Shown: positions 25,248-34,662 of the stretch, piece by piece
Position numbering within the stretch: the first letter of the stretch is position 1
Layout: each line of letters starts with the position of its first letter
Assembly: GCF_014200175.1 (NCBI RefSeq)
Contig: NZ_JACHBD010000009.1
Location: 124,001 to 188,000 of the forward strand
DNA length: 64,000 nucleotides
Direction of reading: 5' to 3'
From: Rhizobium lentis
GTDB lineage: Bacteria; Pseudomonadota; Alphaproteobacteria; Rhizobiales; Rhizobiaceae
Made by a program: the position numbers and the translations under genes
The notes under the pieces: model-generated
Database searches by the model: none
What the model saw: only the letters and a program-made list of their open reading frames with translations
What the model was told of the DNA's origin: nothing

Positions 25248-26432
25248 ATGCATCTTTCCATGTGGACTTACCCCTGGGATATCCAGGACCAGGGGCTCGA
25301 TAGGATTGCCGCCGAGTTTCGCAACCGCGCCGGCCTCAACACGATCAGCATGGCGACTTCCTATCATGCGGGCCGCTTCCTCCAGCCGCGCAGCCCGCGG
25401 CAGAAGGCCTATTTTCCCGAGGACGGGACGGTCTACTTTCGGCCGGACGAGAGCCTGTGGCAGGATAAGCTGATCCGGCCGCTGACGGCGGCGAATGTCA
25501 CCGAGCGCGGCGACATGCTGGAGGCGCTGACCAGGGGACGCGGCGTGACGGGTCTCAAGGTCTCCTGCTGGACGGTCTGCCTCCACAATAGCCGTCTCGG
25601 CATGCTGCATCCCGACCATGTGACGCGGAACGCCTTCGGCAATGCCAACTATTACAATCTCTGCCCCTCCAGCCCGGCGGCGCGGGCCTATGCCGTCACC
25701 CTCGTGCGCGACATCACCATGAATTACCGGCCGGATATGGTCGAACTCGAGAGCCCGAACTTCATGGGCTTCGCGCATGAATACCACCATGAGAAGGACG
25801 GCGTCGGCCTGAATGCCGAAGACGATTTCCTGCTGTCGCTCTGCTTCTGCGACCATTGCACGGCGCGCGCGGCGAGTGCCGGTGTACCGGCCGAAGGCGC
25901 GCGCCGAACGGTTGCGCGTTTCATCGCCGAACTCTGCGAACGAGCCGTTCCGGAACGGCAGTTCCCGGAATTTCCGGCAGCAGGCATCGATGCCTTCCGC
26001 GACCACCCCGATCTGCATGCCTATCTCGCCTGGCGCAGCGAACCGGTGACCAGCCTCATCGGCGAGATCAAGGCGGCGGCCGATCCGGCGAGCCGGATCG
26101 TACTGATCGACCTGAAGGACGGCTGGCTCGGCGGCGTCGATCTTGCAGCCGTCGGCAAGATCTGCGACGGGGCGATCCTCTGCTGCTACGACATGGAGCC
26201 GAATGCGATCGGCGATGTCATCCGCACCGGCCGGGCGGCGATCGGCCCGGAAAAATTCCTCGGTGTCGGCTTGCGTGTCTTCTATCCCGAGGTCGGTGAA
26301 GCCGCTGTCCTGGCCGCCCGCGCCAAGGCCGCCGTCGACGCCGGCGCCGACGGCGTGAACTTCTACAATTACGGCCTGATCCCGGCAAAACGTCTCGACT
26401 GGGTCAAGGCGGCAGTCGACGCGATCAGCTAA
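25248..26432 (+). CDS. unassigned protein, probable TIM barrel (glycosidase-like)
   Basis: The 394-residue protein has no signal peptide or membrane helix. It starts MHLSMWTYPWDIQDQGLDRI and contains ASCW-like strands (GLKVSCWTVCLHNSRLG), DMVELESPNFMGFAHEYHHEKDG, a cysteine pair in LCFCDHCTARA, and a C-terminal DGVNFYNYGLIPAKRLDWVK. The strand-helix rhythm and the carboxylate at ELESPN resemble glycoside-hydrolase-like barrels, but I cannot place it in a named family. GGAGCGG precedes the ATG. It may belong to the SDR-transporter-RraA operon. Its stop overlaps the convergent deacylase stop by 4 bases. Confidence 0.75.
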   Translation: MHLSMWTYPWDIQDQGLDRIAAEFRNRAGLNTISMATSYHAGRFLQPRSPRQKAYFPEDGTVYFRPDESLWQDKLIRPLTAANVTERGDMLEALTRGRGVTGLKVSCWTVCLHNSRLGMLHPDHVTRNAFGNANYYNLCPSSPAARAYAVTLVRDITMNYRPDMVELESPNFMGFAHEYHHEKDGVGLNAEDDFLLSLCFCDHCTARAASAGVPAEGARRTVARFIAELCERAVPERQFPEFPAAGIDAFRDHPDLHAYLAWRSEPVTSLIGEIKAAADPASRIVLIDLKDGWLGGVDLAAVGKICDGAILCCYDMEPNAIGDVIRTGRAAIGPEKFLGVGLRVFYPEVGEAAVLAARAKAAVDAGADGVNFYNYGLIPAKRLDWVKAAVDAIS

Positions 26433-27442
26433 GCGGCAATCGGTTCGGCGACTTGGATCAGGCAGTCGCCGGCCTGGCTGTCGCAATGCAGCCGGTGGGA
26501 AATGACGATGCCGTCCTCGGCAAAGCGCAGCTCTTCCTCCGGCTGCTCCAGGCGTTCCAGATCGTGATACCATCCGGCCAGTTCGCCGGCCGAAACGATC
26601 GCGCCAAGGACTGCGGCCGGCTCGAACCAGCCTCTGCGGTCGGCATAGATGCCCTGGCTGTGCCGGGAGAGCGACAGCAGCTGCAGCGGGCCCGGCTCGG
26701 CGAGCGGCGTGCGAGAGAGGACCGGATGCCCGACAATGCCGAGCGTCACGAGCAGCCGGTCGATTGCCGCCGCCGTGAACGCCATCGTCGCGGGCGTCAC
26801 GGTTGCGCCGCCGCCGAATTCGCCGGAAAGACCGATGACACCGGCCCTTGCCGCAGCTCCCATCGATGTCGGCGCCGCACGCCCATTGTTGGCGATGAAG
26901 GCATGCGACGCGCCCAGTGCCCGCATCAGCGCGACGGACCGCTCGAAGCGTGTGGCGTCGGCCTGCCGCTCAATCAACGTGCAGGGCAAGTGCGCCATCG
27001 ACGTGCCGCCCGAATGCAGATCAAAGACGACGTCGTGGCGCGGGAAGAGTTCGTGTTCGAGGAAATGCGCCAGGCGCGCCGTCGGCACTCCCGCGGGATC
27101 GCCGGGAAAAGCCCGGTTGAGGTTGCCGCCGTCGAAGGGCGAGCAGCGTTTGGCCGCCATCACCGCCGGCAGGTTCGCCATCGGCAGGATGGTGACGGCG
27201 CCACTTATGTCAGCGACGTCAAGCAGGCGCATCAGCCGTCCGAGCTGCAGTTCGCCCTCATATTCGTCGCCATGGTTGCCGGCCATCAAGAGCAGGGACG
27301 GCCCCTCGCCATTTCTGAGGCGAAGGATCGGAACGCGGATCTGATAATAAGGCGAACGGTCGATCGAATAGGGAATGGCGAGATAGCCGGCTTGGCGGCC
27401 CTCGCGCGAAAAGTCGATCGGATTGACGAGACCGCTGTGCAT
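26429..27442 (-). CDS. zinc deacylase (succinylglutamate desuccinylase/aspartoacylase family)
   Basis: The 337-residue protein has the M14-like zinc site: GNHGDEYEGE (first histidine and glutamate) about residues 55-64 and the second histidine in VFDLHSGGTS; GGNLNRAFPG is the substrate-carboxylate block. Family members remove acyl groups from N-acyl amino acids, such as N-acetyl-diaminobutyrate deacetylase. It is the last gene of the IclR-linked operon, 30 bases after ridA, so it probably releases an amino acid for the PLP enzyme upstream. The exact acyl group is unknown. Confidence 0.85.
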   Translation of the reverse strand: MHSGLVNPIDFSREGRQAGYLAIPYSIDRSPYYQIRVPILRLRNGEGPSLLLMAGNHGDEYEGELQLGRLMRLLDVADISGAVTILPMANLPAVMAAKRCSPFDGGNLNRAFPGDPAGVPTARLAHFLEHELFPRHDVVFDLHSGGTSMAHLPCTLIERQADATRFERSVALMRALGASHAFIANNGRAAPTSMGAAARAGVIGLSGEFGGGATVTPATMAFTAAAIDRLLVTLGIVGHPVLSRTPLAEPGPLQLLSLSRHSQGIYADRRGWFEPAAVLGAIVSAGELAGWYHDLERLEQPEEELRFAEDGIVISHRLHCDSQAGDCLIQVAEPIAA

Positions 27443-27472
27443 GATGTCTCCAGTTCGGGCGCTTGCCTTCGA

Positions 27473-27817
27473 TCAAAGGGCGGCGACCGCGGTCATTTCG
27501 ACACGCAGGTCCGGGTCGGCCAGGCGGGCTTCGGTGCAGGCACGGGCCGGCGGGTTTTCGATGTCGATCCAGCTGTCATAAACGCCGTTCATCGCCTCGA
27601 AATCGGTAATCGCCGGCAGGAAGACGTTAACGGCGAGGAGACGCGAGCGATCGGTCCCCGCTTCCTTCAAAAGGGCGTCGATCTTGCCGAGCACATCACG
27701 GGTCTGCTCCTCGATATCAGCCTTGCGGTTTTCCGCAACCTGGCCGGCAATATAGACGAGACCGCCATAGCTGACAGCCTGGCTCATACGCGAGCCCTTC
27801 TGATAACGCTGGATCAT
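27473..27817 (-). CDS. RidA-family reactive imine deaminase
   Basis: The 114-residue protein has the YjgF/RidA pattern: VSYGGLVYIAGQVAENRKADIEEQTRDVLGKIDALL and the C-terminal RACTEARLADPDLRVEMTAVA, including the arginine and glutamate that line the active site of deaminating members. RidA hydrolyses 2-aminoacrylate-type enamines released by PLP dehydratases. The gene directly follows a D-serine dehydratase-like PLP enzyme (35 bases), which is the functional partner one would expect. Confidence 0.9.
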   Translation of the reverse strand: MIQRYQKGSRMSQAVSYGGLVYIAGQVAENRKADIEEQTRDVLGKIDALLKEAGTDRSRLLAVNVFLPAITDFEAMNGVYDSWIDIENPPARACTEARLADPDLRVEMTAVAAL

Positions 27818-27852
27818 GCAGGTTTTCCTTTTCTTGGTTTTACAGGGAGAAT

Positions 27853-29163
27853 TCAGCCGAAGCTGGTCAGATAGGCTGCCGTCACCGAATGATCCGGATC
27901 GAGGCCATAAAGGATCGCATGCCGGTCAAGGCAGGTGCAGGGATGCGAGATGCCGAACTCGATGACATCGCCCACGGCAACGTCGCTGTCATCGGCAAGC
28001 GCCATGAAGGCGTGCTGATCATTGAGGCGGAAAACTCTCGCGCCTTCGAGATCGGCGAGATACGCGCCATTGCGATAGAGTGCCAAGGGCCGCGGCAGGC
28101 CTTGGTCCATCGCCACATCCCGCATGCCCATGCCTGCAATCGCAAGCCCTGGCTCCGGCCGCGACAGGACCTCCGCCCAGACTCTGAGCGCCGGACGGAA
28201 ACCTGCCGCCGCGGAGACGATTTCGCCGCCGATGCGAAAGCCGCCGCGCGCATCGAGACCGGCAAGGCCACGTTCATAGATGCCATGATCGTGAAAGAAA
28301 ATAGCGCCGCTGCGCAGCACGAGCCGGCAGACTGGGTCAGCGGCGACGGCGGCTGCAAGCCGTGCCACCACGATGTCGAAAAACACCGAACCGCCTGATG
28401 TGACGAGGAGCGGCCGTTCGCTGCCGATGCGGGCGCGGATCCTCGGCAGGAAATCGGCCGTCATCGCCATCAGCGCGTCGATACGATGCATCGTTTCTTC
28501 CGGATCGGCGGTCGCGGCCGCACCCTCATAGGCGGCAATGCCGCTCAGCCGGAAGGCCGGCGTCTCCGCGGCCAGGATCGTATCGAGGATCGCGGCGGCG
28601 GCATCGGCGCTGCGGAGACCAGCGCGGCCGGCGCCGAATTCCACCATAAGGCCGAGAGGCGGCAGATCCGTGCGTTCCAGCCAGGCGGAGGCAAGAGCCT
28701 CGATCAGTGCCGTCGAATCCACGAAGACATGGAGCTCCGCATCGGGATAATGGCCGAGCAGGGCCGCAAGCCGGCAGGCGGCCGCAGCCCCGCCGATCTC
28801 GTTGGCGAGGATCAGCCGGCGCTGTCCGGCCTTCAGCAGCACGGCGGCTTGGCGGATATCGGCGACGGTCGTTCCCCAGGCGCCGGCCGAACGAAGCATG
28901 TCCGCCAGCGCCGTCGACATCGGCGTTTTGGCGTGCGGGGCAATCTCGGCACCATTGCTCTTCACATACGCCATCATCAGTTCGACATTCCCGACGAAGG
29001 CCTGCCGGTCGAGCGAGATCAGCGGCAGCGCCATCTTACCGTCATAGGGTTTCCACCCCTGCTGCCCGATGGCAGCAGGCGAAAGCGGCGGATGGCCTGG
29101 TGGAAAGCCGCGCGTCCGCTCGTCGATCAGCATGTTTTCGTTTGCGGCACGAAGATCAGACAT
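27853..29163 (-). CDS. D-serine dehydratase/D-threonine aldolase-like PLP enzyme
   Basis: From ATG 29163 the protein has 436 residues. The alanine racemase-type barrel carries the PLP lysine in APHAKTPM, and the C-terminal domain ends with SHPCTCLDRH, an H-x-C pair like the zinc site of eukaryotic-type D-serine dehydratase. Members deaminate D-amino acids or cleave D-3-hydroxy amino acids. The start overlaps the amidohydrolase stop by 8 bases; a longer frame to 29361 lies wholly inside that gene and is unlikely. Followed by ridA, it probably makes an enamine/imine product. Confidence 0.87.
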   Translation of the reverse strand: MSDLRAANENMLIDERTRGFPPGHPPLSPAAIGQQGWKPYDGKMALPLISLDRQAFVGNVELMMAYVKSNGAEIAPHAKTPMSTALADMLRSAGAWGTTVADIRQAAVLLKAGQRRLILANEIGGAAAACRLAALLGHYPDAELHVFVDSTALIEALASAWLERTDLPPLGLMVEFGAGRAGLRSADAAAAILDTILAAETPAFRLSGIAAYEGAAATADPEETMHRIDALMAMTADFLPRIRARIGSERPLLVTSGGSVFFDIVVARLAAAVAADPVCRLVLRSGAIFFHDHGIYERGLAGLDARGGFRIGGEIVSAAAGFRPALRVWAEVLSRPEPGLAIAGMGMRDVAMDQGLPRPLALYRNGAYLADLEGARVFRLNDQHAFMALADDSDVAVGDVIEFGISHPCTCLDRHAILYGLDPDHSVTAAYLTSFG

Positions 29164-30112
29164 GGGAGCCTCTCCCGATCTCCGGCGATTCAGCGATGCC
29201 GAGGCGATAGGTTTCGTTGGCGGTGGCAAAGAACAAAGCGCGCTGCTCGTCATAAGAAAGCGCAGCGGCGACCGTGCGGAAGACCTGATAGACCTCATCG
29301 AACGAAGCGTGCAGCCCTGCGACCGGAAAGTCGCTGGCAAACATCGCACGCGCGGGGCCAAAACAATCGAGGCAATGTTCGATCACCGGCCGCAGGCTTT
29401 CGAGCGTCCACGCATGGTCATAGGCGACGAGGTCGGAAATCTTCAAGCGAATGTTCGCTTGCCTGCCGAGCGCCCGCAAGCCGCTGCGCCAGAGCGCCAT
29501 GCCGTCTTCTGTCCGGTCAAGTGGGCTGCCGCCGTGGTTGAGGACGAAAAGCGTTTCGGGAAAGGCCCGCACGAGATCGAGCGCCTTGTCCATCTGCCAG
29601 GGATAGAGCATCAGGTCGAAGACCAGTCCGAGCCGCGTGGCATGGGCAAGCCCCGCCCGCCAGGCAGGATCGGTCATGCGGTCCGGACTAGATGCAAAAC
29701 GCTTCTCTACATCGGGATGCCAGCTCAGAATATCGCGGATGCCGACGACGTTGGGGTTTTCCGCCTCCGCCTCGAGCAGGCGTGCGGCATCCGGGCCGTC
29801 GAGGGGAACGCGCGCGATATAACGGTGCGCCACGCCGGAGCTGCGGTCGAGACTATCCAGCCATCGGCTCTCTTCCAGCGGGTAGGCAACCGACCAGCCG
29901 GCCTCCACATGCACCGTCGCAACGACGTTCTGTTGCGCGGCATCGGCGCGATAATCGGCGATGCCGTAATCGTGCAGGATCGGTCCGAGGTTTCCGACCG
30001 CCATCTCCTCGCCGGAAACCCGTGCCTTCTCAAGCCAGGGATGGCGCTGCAGGCTGAGATCCCAGAGATGGTGGTGCGGGTCGATCACCGGCCCGTCATA
30101 GCACTTCGTCAT
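29156..30112 (-). CDS. amidohydrolase 2 family protein (metal-dependent lactonase/hydrolase)
   Basis: The 318-residue protein begins with the amidohydrolase metal site PVIDPHHHLWDL (residues 9-20). Further histidines are in VATVHVEAGW and FVLNHGGSPLD, and the aspartate in FASDFPVAGL closes the site near the C-terminus. This architecture matches lactonases such as fuconolactonase and 2-pyrone-dicarboxylate lactonase. Its start overlaps the permease stop by 4 bases. Substrate unknown; it is likely a ring-opening or amide-cleaving step on the imported compound. Confidence 0.88.
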   Translation of the reverse strand: MTKCYDGPVIDPHHHLWDLSLQRHPWLEKARVSGEEMAVGNLGPILHDYGIADYRADAAQQNVVATVHVEAGWSVAYPLEESRWLDSLDRSSGVAHRYIARVPLDGPDAARLLEAEAENPNVVGIRDILSWHPDVEKRFASSPDRMTDPAWRAGLAHATRLGLVFDLMLYPWQMDKALDLVRAFPETLFVLNHGGSPLDRTEDGMALWRSGLRALGRQANIRLKISDLVAYDHAWTLESLRPVIEHCLDCFGPARAMFASDFPVAGLHASFDEVYQVFRTVAAALSYDEQRALFFATANETYRLGIAESPEIGRGSHV

Positions 30113-31050
30113 CGGCGCGCCTCGCGGCCGGAAACGAGCAGCAGGGCGAGGATCAGCGTGCCGAACATGATCGAGCGCCAGCCGGGCGAGGCGTTGACGA
30201 CGGTGATCAGCGCCGTCGTGGTGACGAGCAGGATCGCTCCCGGAATGGTGCCGGCATAGGTGCCGCGGCCGCCGAGGATGGAGGTGCCGCCGAGCACGAC
30301 GGCGGCGATCGAGGTCAGCAGATAGGGGTCACCGATGCCGACATAGCCTTGCCGGTTCATCCCCAACACGAGAATGCCCGCAAGCCCGGCGAAGGAGCCG
30401 GACAAGGTGTGGACGATCAGCGTATTGCGGGTGACGCTGACGCCGGAAAGCCGGGCGGCGAGCGGGTTTGCCCCGAGTGCGAGGAAACGCGCGCCGATCG
30501 GCATGCGGTGGACGAGCAGCAGGACGACGATTGAGACGGCGAGCCACAGAATGATGCCCGAGGGAATGCCAAGCGGCCTCGCCTGGCCGAGCAGAATGAC
30601 GGCCGGATTGCTGACGGTGACGGCGCTGCCGCCGGCGACGATGACGAGCAGGCCCTGCAGGAAGGTCGCCATGGCAAGCGTCATGATAATCGGCGGCACG
30701 CGAAGATAGGCAGCGCCCGCACCGTTCATCAAACCGATGCCGGTGGCGATGGCAAGGGCCGCCGCGATGCCGGCAACGCCGGTCGGATCCCAGGCGGGCG
30801 AAATCAGCGGCAGCAGGATCGCCGTGACGGTGATAACAGCGCCGACCGAAAGATCGATGCCGCCCATCAGGATGACGAGCGTCTGCCCGGCCGCGACGAT
30901 GCCGATCACCGCGGCGAGTTCGAGGAGGTAGCGCAGATGGCCATAGGCGCCGAAACCGCGCAAGGTGAAGCTTGCGACGATCCAGACGAGCGCGACCAGC
31001 AGGAAGGTCAGCAGCGGCGGATTGCGAAACGCGGATCTGACGATGTTCAT
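30109..31050 (-). CDS. ribose-type ABC transporter permease
   Basis: From ATG 31050 (ATGA overlap with the upstream stop) the protein has 313 residues and eight to ten hydrophobic segments. The RbsC pattern is clear: VAAGQTLVILMGGIDLSVGAV near residue 45, LGANPLAARLSGVSV, and the C-terminal AVVLGGTSILGGRGTYAGTI loop. It forms the channel with the next permease. Confidence 0.94.
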   Translation of the reverse strand: MNIVRSAFRNPPLLTFLLVALVWIVASFTLRGFGAYGHLRYLLELAAVIGIVAAGQTLVILMGGIDLSVGAVITVTAILLPLISPAWDPTGVAGIAAALAIATGIGLMNGAGAAYLRVPPIIMTLAMATFLQGLLVIVAGGSAVTVSNPAVILLGQARPLGIPSGIILWLAVSIVVLLLVHRMPIGARFLALGANPLAARLSGVSVTRNTLIVHTLSGSFAGLAGILVLGMNRQGYVGIGDPYLLTSIAAVVLGGTSILGGRGTYAGTIPGAILLVTTTALITVVNASPGWRSIMFGTLILALLLVSGREARR

Positions 31051-32009
31051 CGCCTTGCCCTCCATACGCCGAGAAGCTCCGGAACGGCGACCGCCCCTAC
31101 GATGATCAATCCTTGCGCGACATATTGCGCAACCGGCGGGAAGCCGAGAAAGAACATCACGTTGATCATCACCGAGAGCAGCAGGCTGCCACAGATCGCG
31201 CCGCGCATCGTGCCTTTGCCGCCGAGGAAGCCGACGCCGCCGAGAACGGCGGCGGCGATCGAGTTCAGCGTGAAGGGCGTGCCGATGACCGGATCGCCCG
31301 AGCCGGTCTGCGCCGCGACGAAAAGGCCGGTCAGTGCCGCAAGCAGACCCGACAGCGCGAAGGCTGCAACCTTCACCCGTTCAACCGGGACGCCGGAACG
31401 GAATGCGCCGAGCGGGTTGTCGCCGGCCGCATAGATGCCAAGGCCGAGCGGCGTTGCGAGAAAGACCTTCCAGAGCATGAGGATCGCGACCAGCAGCAGG
31501 AAGGCGACGGGCGTGTGGCCGGCAAGCACCGTCGACAGCCAATCGGGAATGAACCCGCCCGGCCGCGGCAGCAGGATCAGAGCGACGCCGCTGATGATGA
31601 AGGAGCCGGCGAGCGTGACGATGATCGCAGGAAGCCTCAGATATGTGACGATCGCGCCGATGACGGCGCCGATCGAAAGGCCGGCGAGTGCGACCGCCAG
31701 AATGCCGGCGGGCACGCCGAGCGCCCCTTGCATCGTCGTCGCCGCGATCACCGCGCCGAGGCTGACCAGCGGGCCGATCGCCAAGGTGATGCCGCCATTC
31801 AGCATCAGCAGCGCCTGCGCCATTGTGACGAGCGCGAGCGGGAACCAGTTCTGCGTGAACTTGGAAAAGCCGCCGATGGTCAGGATGCCGGGAAAGAGCA
31901 GCGCATAGAGGATGAGGAAACCAGCGACGACGAGATAGAGGCCGGCGAGGCCGCGGTTGCGGCGCAGCTGAATCGAACCGTAGAGCCGGGATGACGAAAT
32001 CGTGCTCAT
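31047..32009 (-). CDS. ribose-type ABC transporter permease
   Basis: From ATG 32009 the protein has 320 residues. Typical RbsC blocks are TMAQALLMLNGGITLAIGPL, AAGDNPLGAFRSGVPV and AAVLGGVGFLGGKGTMRGAI. Two distinct permeases with one double ATPase is a known variant of this transporter class. It overlaps both neighbours by 4 bases; the frame is open further to 32294 but there it lies within the ATPase gene. Confidence 0.93.
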   Translation of the reverse strand: MSTISSSRLYGSIQLRRNRGLAGLYLVVAGFLILYALLFPGILTIGGFSKFTQNWFPLALVTMAQALLMLNGGITLAIGPLVSLGAVIAATTMQGALGVPAGILAVALAGLSIGAVIGAIVTYLRLPAIIVTLAGSFIISGVALILLPRPGGFIPDWLSTVLAGHTPVAFLLLVAILMLWKVFLATPLGLGIYAAGDNPLGAFRSGVPVERVKVAAFALSGLLAALTGLFVAAQTGSGDPVIGTPFTLNSIAAAVLGGVGFLGGKGTMRGAICGSLLLSVMINVMFFLGFPPVAQYVAQGLIIVGAVAVPELLGVWRARR

Positions 32010-33520
32010 GCCGCCTCTCCCTGCGTCGTGGCCGCAATACCCATGGCCGCGCCGACGATCGCGCCTTCGCTGATCGCATGCTGCGACAGTGTTGCCGCGA
32101 CCCGCCCCTCGCGCAGAACCACGACGCGGTCGCAGAGATGCACGAGCTCCGGCGTATCGGAACTGACGAGAATGACGAGCCGTCCTTCGGCGGCGAAGCC
32201 GCGCAGCATCAGGTAGATTTCCCGCTTGGTCTCGATGTCGACGCCGCGCGTCGGATCGTTGAGCAGCAGAACGGAGGGATCGAGCGGCAGCCATTTGGCA
32301 AGCGCCACCTTCTGCTGGTTGCCGCCGGAAAGCGCCTGCACCGGGCGGGCCGTATCGCCCTTGATGGTCAGCCGCCGGGCGAGATCGGCCACCAGTCCAC
32401 TTTCCGCCGTCAGGTCGCGCAGGCCCTTGCGGGCGAGCCGTCCGAGCGAGGGCAGGATGAGATTGGCGGCAATGGAATGCGGCAACACCAGCCCCTCATG
32501 TTTGCGGTCGGCAGGCACATAGACGATGCCCGCCGCGTTCGCCGCACCGACATCGGCGGGCAGGCCGGGTTTGCCTGATACTTCCGCCCGGGTGGCAGAA
32601 GCGGGAATCGCGCCGTAGAGGCCGAGCAGCAGGTCTTCCTGCCCTTGTCCCACCAGCCCGCCAATGCCGACGATCTCGCCGGCGCGGGCGGAGAAAGCGA
32701 CGTCACGCACCATGCCGGCCGAAAAACCTTCGACGCTGATGCACATCGCACCGGGTGCCGCGGCCGGGCGCGGCGGGAACAGGTCACCGGTCTCGCGGCC
32801 GACCATCAGGCGCACCAGACCCTCGCCGTCGATGCCGGACAGCGACTGATCCGCCGTGACGACGCCATCCTTCAGCACGGTGACATGCGAGCAGAGCGCC
32901 TGCACCTCGTTGAGGCGGTGGGAGATATAAAGAAGCGCCGTGCCGCGCTCTCTCAGAGTCTCGATCAGCCGGGCAAGAATGCCGGCTTCATGGGCGGAGA
33001 GCGACGAGGTCGGTTCGTCCAAAATGAGCACGCGCGGCTTGCGGAACAGCGCCTTGGCGATCTCGACCATCTGACGGCGGCCGAGCGCGAGATCGGCGAC
33101 CGGCATGTCGAGCTGCTCGGTCAGTCCGACCATGTCGCAGACCTCTCTTACGCCGCGATGCAGCGCTCGATAATCGATGAGACCGAACCGGCGCGGAAAG
33201 GCGCCGGTCCCGATGTTTTCGGCAATCGACAGGCTGGCCGTCAGGCTCAGCTCCTGTTGAACCACGGCGATGCCGGCGGCGCGCGCCACCGCCGGGCTGA
33301 AGCGCCCGACGGACCTGCCGTCGATAACGATGGATCCGCTGTCCGGCTGGAGAGCGCCGGACAGGAGATTGATCAACGTCGACTTGCCGGCGCCGTTTTC
33401 GCCGAGCAGGGCATGCACCCTGCCCGGCAGAAGGGCGATGTCGACGCCCTTCAGAACGGGATTGCCGAAAAATCCCTTGAACACCTGCCGGGCTTCCAGC
33501 AGGGGCGTTTCTTCCGTCAT
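32006..33520 (-). CDS. ribose-type ABC transporter ATP-binding protein (two domains)
   Basis: From ATG 33520 the protein has 504 residues with two ATPase domains. The first has Walker A GENGAGKST and the LALGRRQMVEIAKAL signature; the second begins about residue 250 and carries LSGGNQQKVALAKWL and LLNDPTRGVD, with a degenerate Walker A as usual for RbsA. A GAGGA site lies 8 bases before the chosen ATG; the TTG at 33535 would place that site inside the gene. It drives the two permeases downstream. Confidence 0.94.
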   Translation of the reverse strand: MTEETPLLEARQVFKGFFGNPVLKGVDIALLPGRVHALLGENGAGKSTLINLLSGALQPDSGSIVIDGRSVGRFSPAVARAAGIAVVQQELSLTASLSIAENIGTGAFPRRFGLIDYRALHRGVREVCDMVGLTEQLDMPVADLALGRRQMVEIAKALFRKPRVLILDEPTSSLSAHEAGILARLIETLRERGTALLYISHRLNEVQALCSHVTVLKDGVVTADQSLSGIDGEGLVRLMVGRETGDLFPPRPAAAPGAMCISVEGFSAGMVRDVAFSARAGEIVGIGGLVGQGQEDLLLGLYGAIPASATRAEVSGKPGLPADVGAANAAGIVYVPADRKHEGLVLPHSIAANLILPSLGRLARKGLRDLTAESGLVADLARRLTIKGDTARPVQALSGGNQQKVALAKWLPLDPSVLLLNDPTRGVDIETKREIYLMLRGFAAEGRLVILVSSDTPELVHLCDRVVVLREGRVAATLSQHAISEGAIVGAAMGIAATTQGEAA

Positions 33521-33541
33521 GACGGCATTCCTCAATCCGGA

Positions 33542-34615
33542 TTACTTGGTGGCAAGCAGCTTGTCGAAGAGCGCCTTGTCGTAATCCGAGTAGATATAAC
33601 CGTCAGCCGGGAACTTGTCGGCCCGGGCGAGGTAGCTGCCGATCGTGCTATCGTCGATGACGGGCAGCGGCACCTTGACGAAGGCGGGGACATCCTTGCC
33701 TTGCAGCGCCTGCACGGCGGTGTATACGGAAAGTGCACCGAGCCAGTTCGGCTGCATCGTCGCCCAGCCCTTCAAGCCCTTCTCCTTCCACAGTTCCAGG
33801 AACTGCCGGGCATTTTCGCCGGTTGTCGGCACCTGGTCGCGTCCCTGGCGCTCGAAGGCGAGGACGGAACCAGCCGACAGCGCCCCGCCGAGCGACAGCA
33901 CACCGTCGATCTCGGGATTGGCGAACAGCAGGCTGGTCATCGCTTCCTGTGCGGGCGCGACGTTATATTCGGTATTGGTCTCGGTAATCACCTGCAGACC
34001 CGGATTGGCGTCGAGGACCGGCTGGGCGCCCTTGCGGCGATCATCGCTGACCGAAATGCCGGCCGGGCCGTTCATGATGATGATCTTGCCCTTGCCGCCG
34101 AGCTGGCTGACCATCCATTTCGCGGCGGTGGCGCCCCATTCGTTGGAATCGGTGTTGATCTTCGCCGTGACCTTGTCGGTGTTCACAAGACTGTCGAAGT
34201 TGACGACGGCGATGCCCTTGTCGCAGGCATCCGATATGACGCGGTCGAGCGCGTTGGAGGAGCCGGCGATGACGACGATGGCGTCGACATTGGCATCGAT
34301 CATCGACTGAATATGCTGGATCTGCGTCTGGGCGTTGCCCTGCGCGTCGGTAATCATCAGGTCCTTCACCAGGCCTGCTTTCTTCAACTCATCTACCTCG
34401 GCCTTGATGGTGCCTTCGGTCTGCTTCATCCAGGTCGGCACCGAATAGATGTTCGCCCAGCCGATCGTATAGGGCGCCTTCCTGTCTCCCTTGATGCAAT
34501 TGGCGGCGGCCGAGGCCGTGCCGGCCGAAAAGGCAAGCAGGGTGGCTGCGGCCGCAGCGCCGGCGAGAAGACGGCGACGCAGTGAAACGGAAATGCTTTC
34601 TTCAAAATTCTTCAT
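33542..34615 (-). CDS. ribose-type ABC transporter substrate-binding protein
   Basis: From ATG 34615 the protein has 357 residues. The signal peptide has an RRR motif before its hydrophobic core (RRRLLAGAAAAATLLAFSAG) and ends near ASA-AA. The mature part follows the type 1 periplasmic fold (YTIGWANIYSVPTWMKQTEG, then VDAIVVIAGSSNALDRVI). An AAGGGGATC ribosome site precedes the ATG. It is first in an eight-gene operon running to 26429. Its ligand is probably not a plain sugar, given the amino-acid-type enzymes behind it. Confidence 0.92.
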   Translation of the reverse strand: MKNFEESISVSLRRRLLAGAAAAATLLAFSAGTASAAANCIKGDRKAPYTIGWANIYSVPTWMKQTEGTIKAEVDELKKAGLVKDLMITDAQGNAQTQIQHIQSMIDANVDAIVVIAGSSNALDRVISDACDKGIAVVNFDSLVNTDKVTAKINTDSNEWGATAAKWMVSQLGGKGKIIIMNGPAGISVSDDRRKGAQPVLDANPGLQVITETNTEYNVAPAQEAMTSLLFANPEIDGVLSLGGALSAGSVLAFERQGRDQVPTTGENARQFLELWKEKGLKGWATMQPNWLGALSVYTAVQALQGKDVPAFVKVPLPVIDDSTIGSYLARADKFPADGYIYSDYDKALFDKLLATK

Positions 34616-34662
34616 GTCGATCCCCTTTTTGCGGCAGCGCTGGCGGCTTGCCATTTGTTTTT

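Noticed and set aside
29164..29361. Upstream extension of the D-serine dehydratase-like gene
   Set aside because: Falls entirely inside the amidohydrolase gene and is serine/arginine-rich; ATG 29163 gives the expected protein.
32645..34585. 646-codon plus-strand frame
   Set aside because: Lies opposite the transporter ATPase and binding-protein genes; composition is that of a shadow of GC-rich coding DNA.
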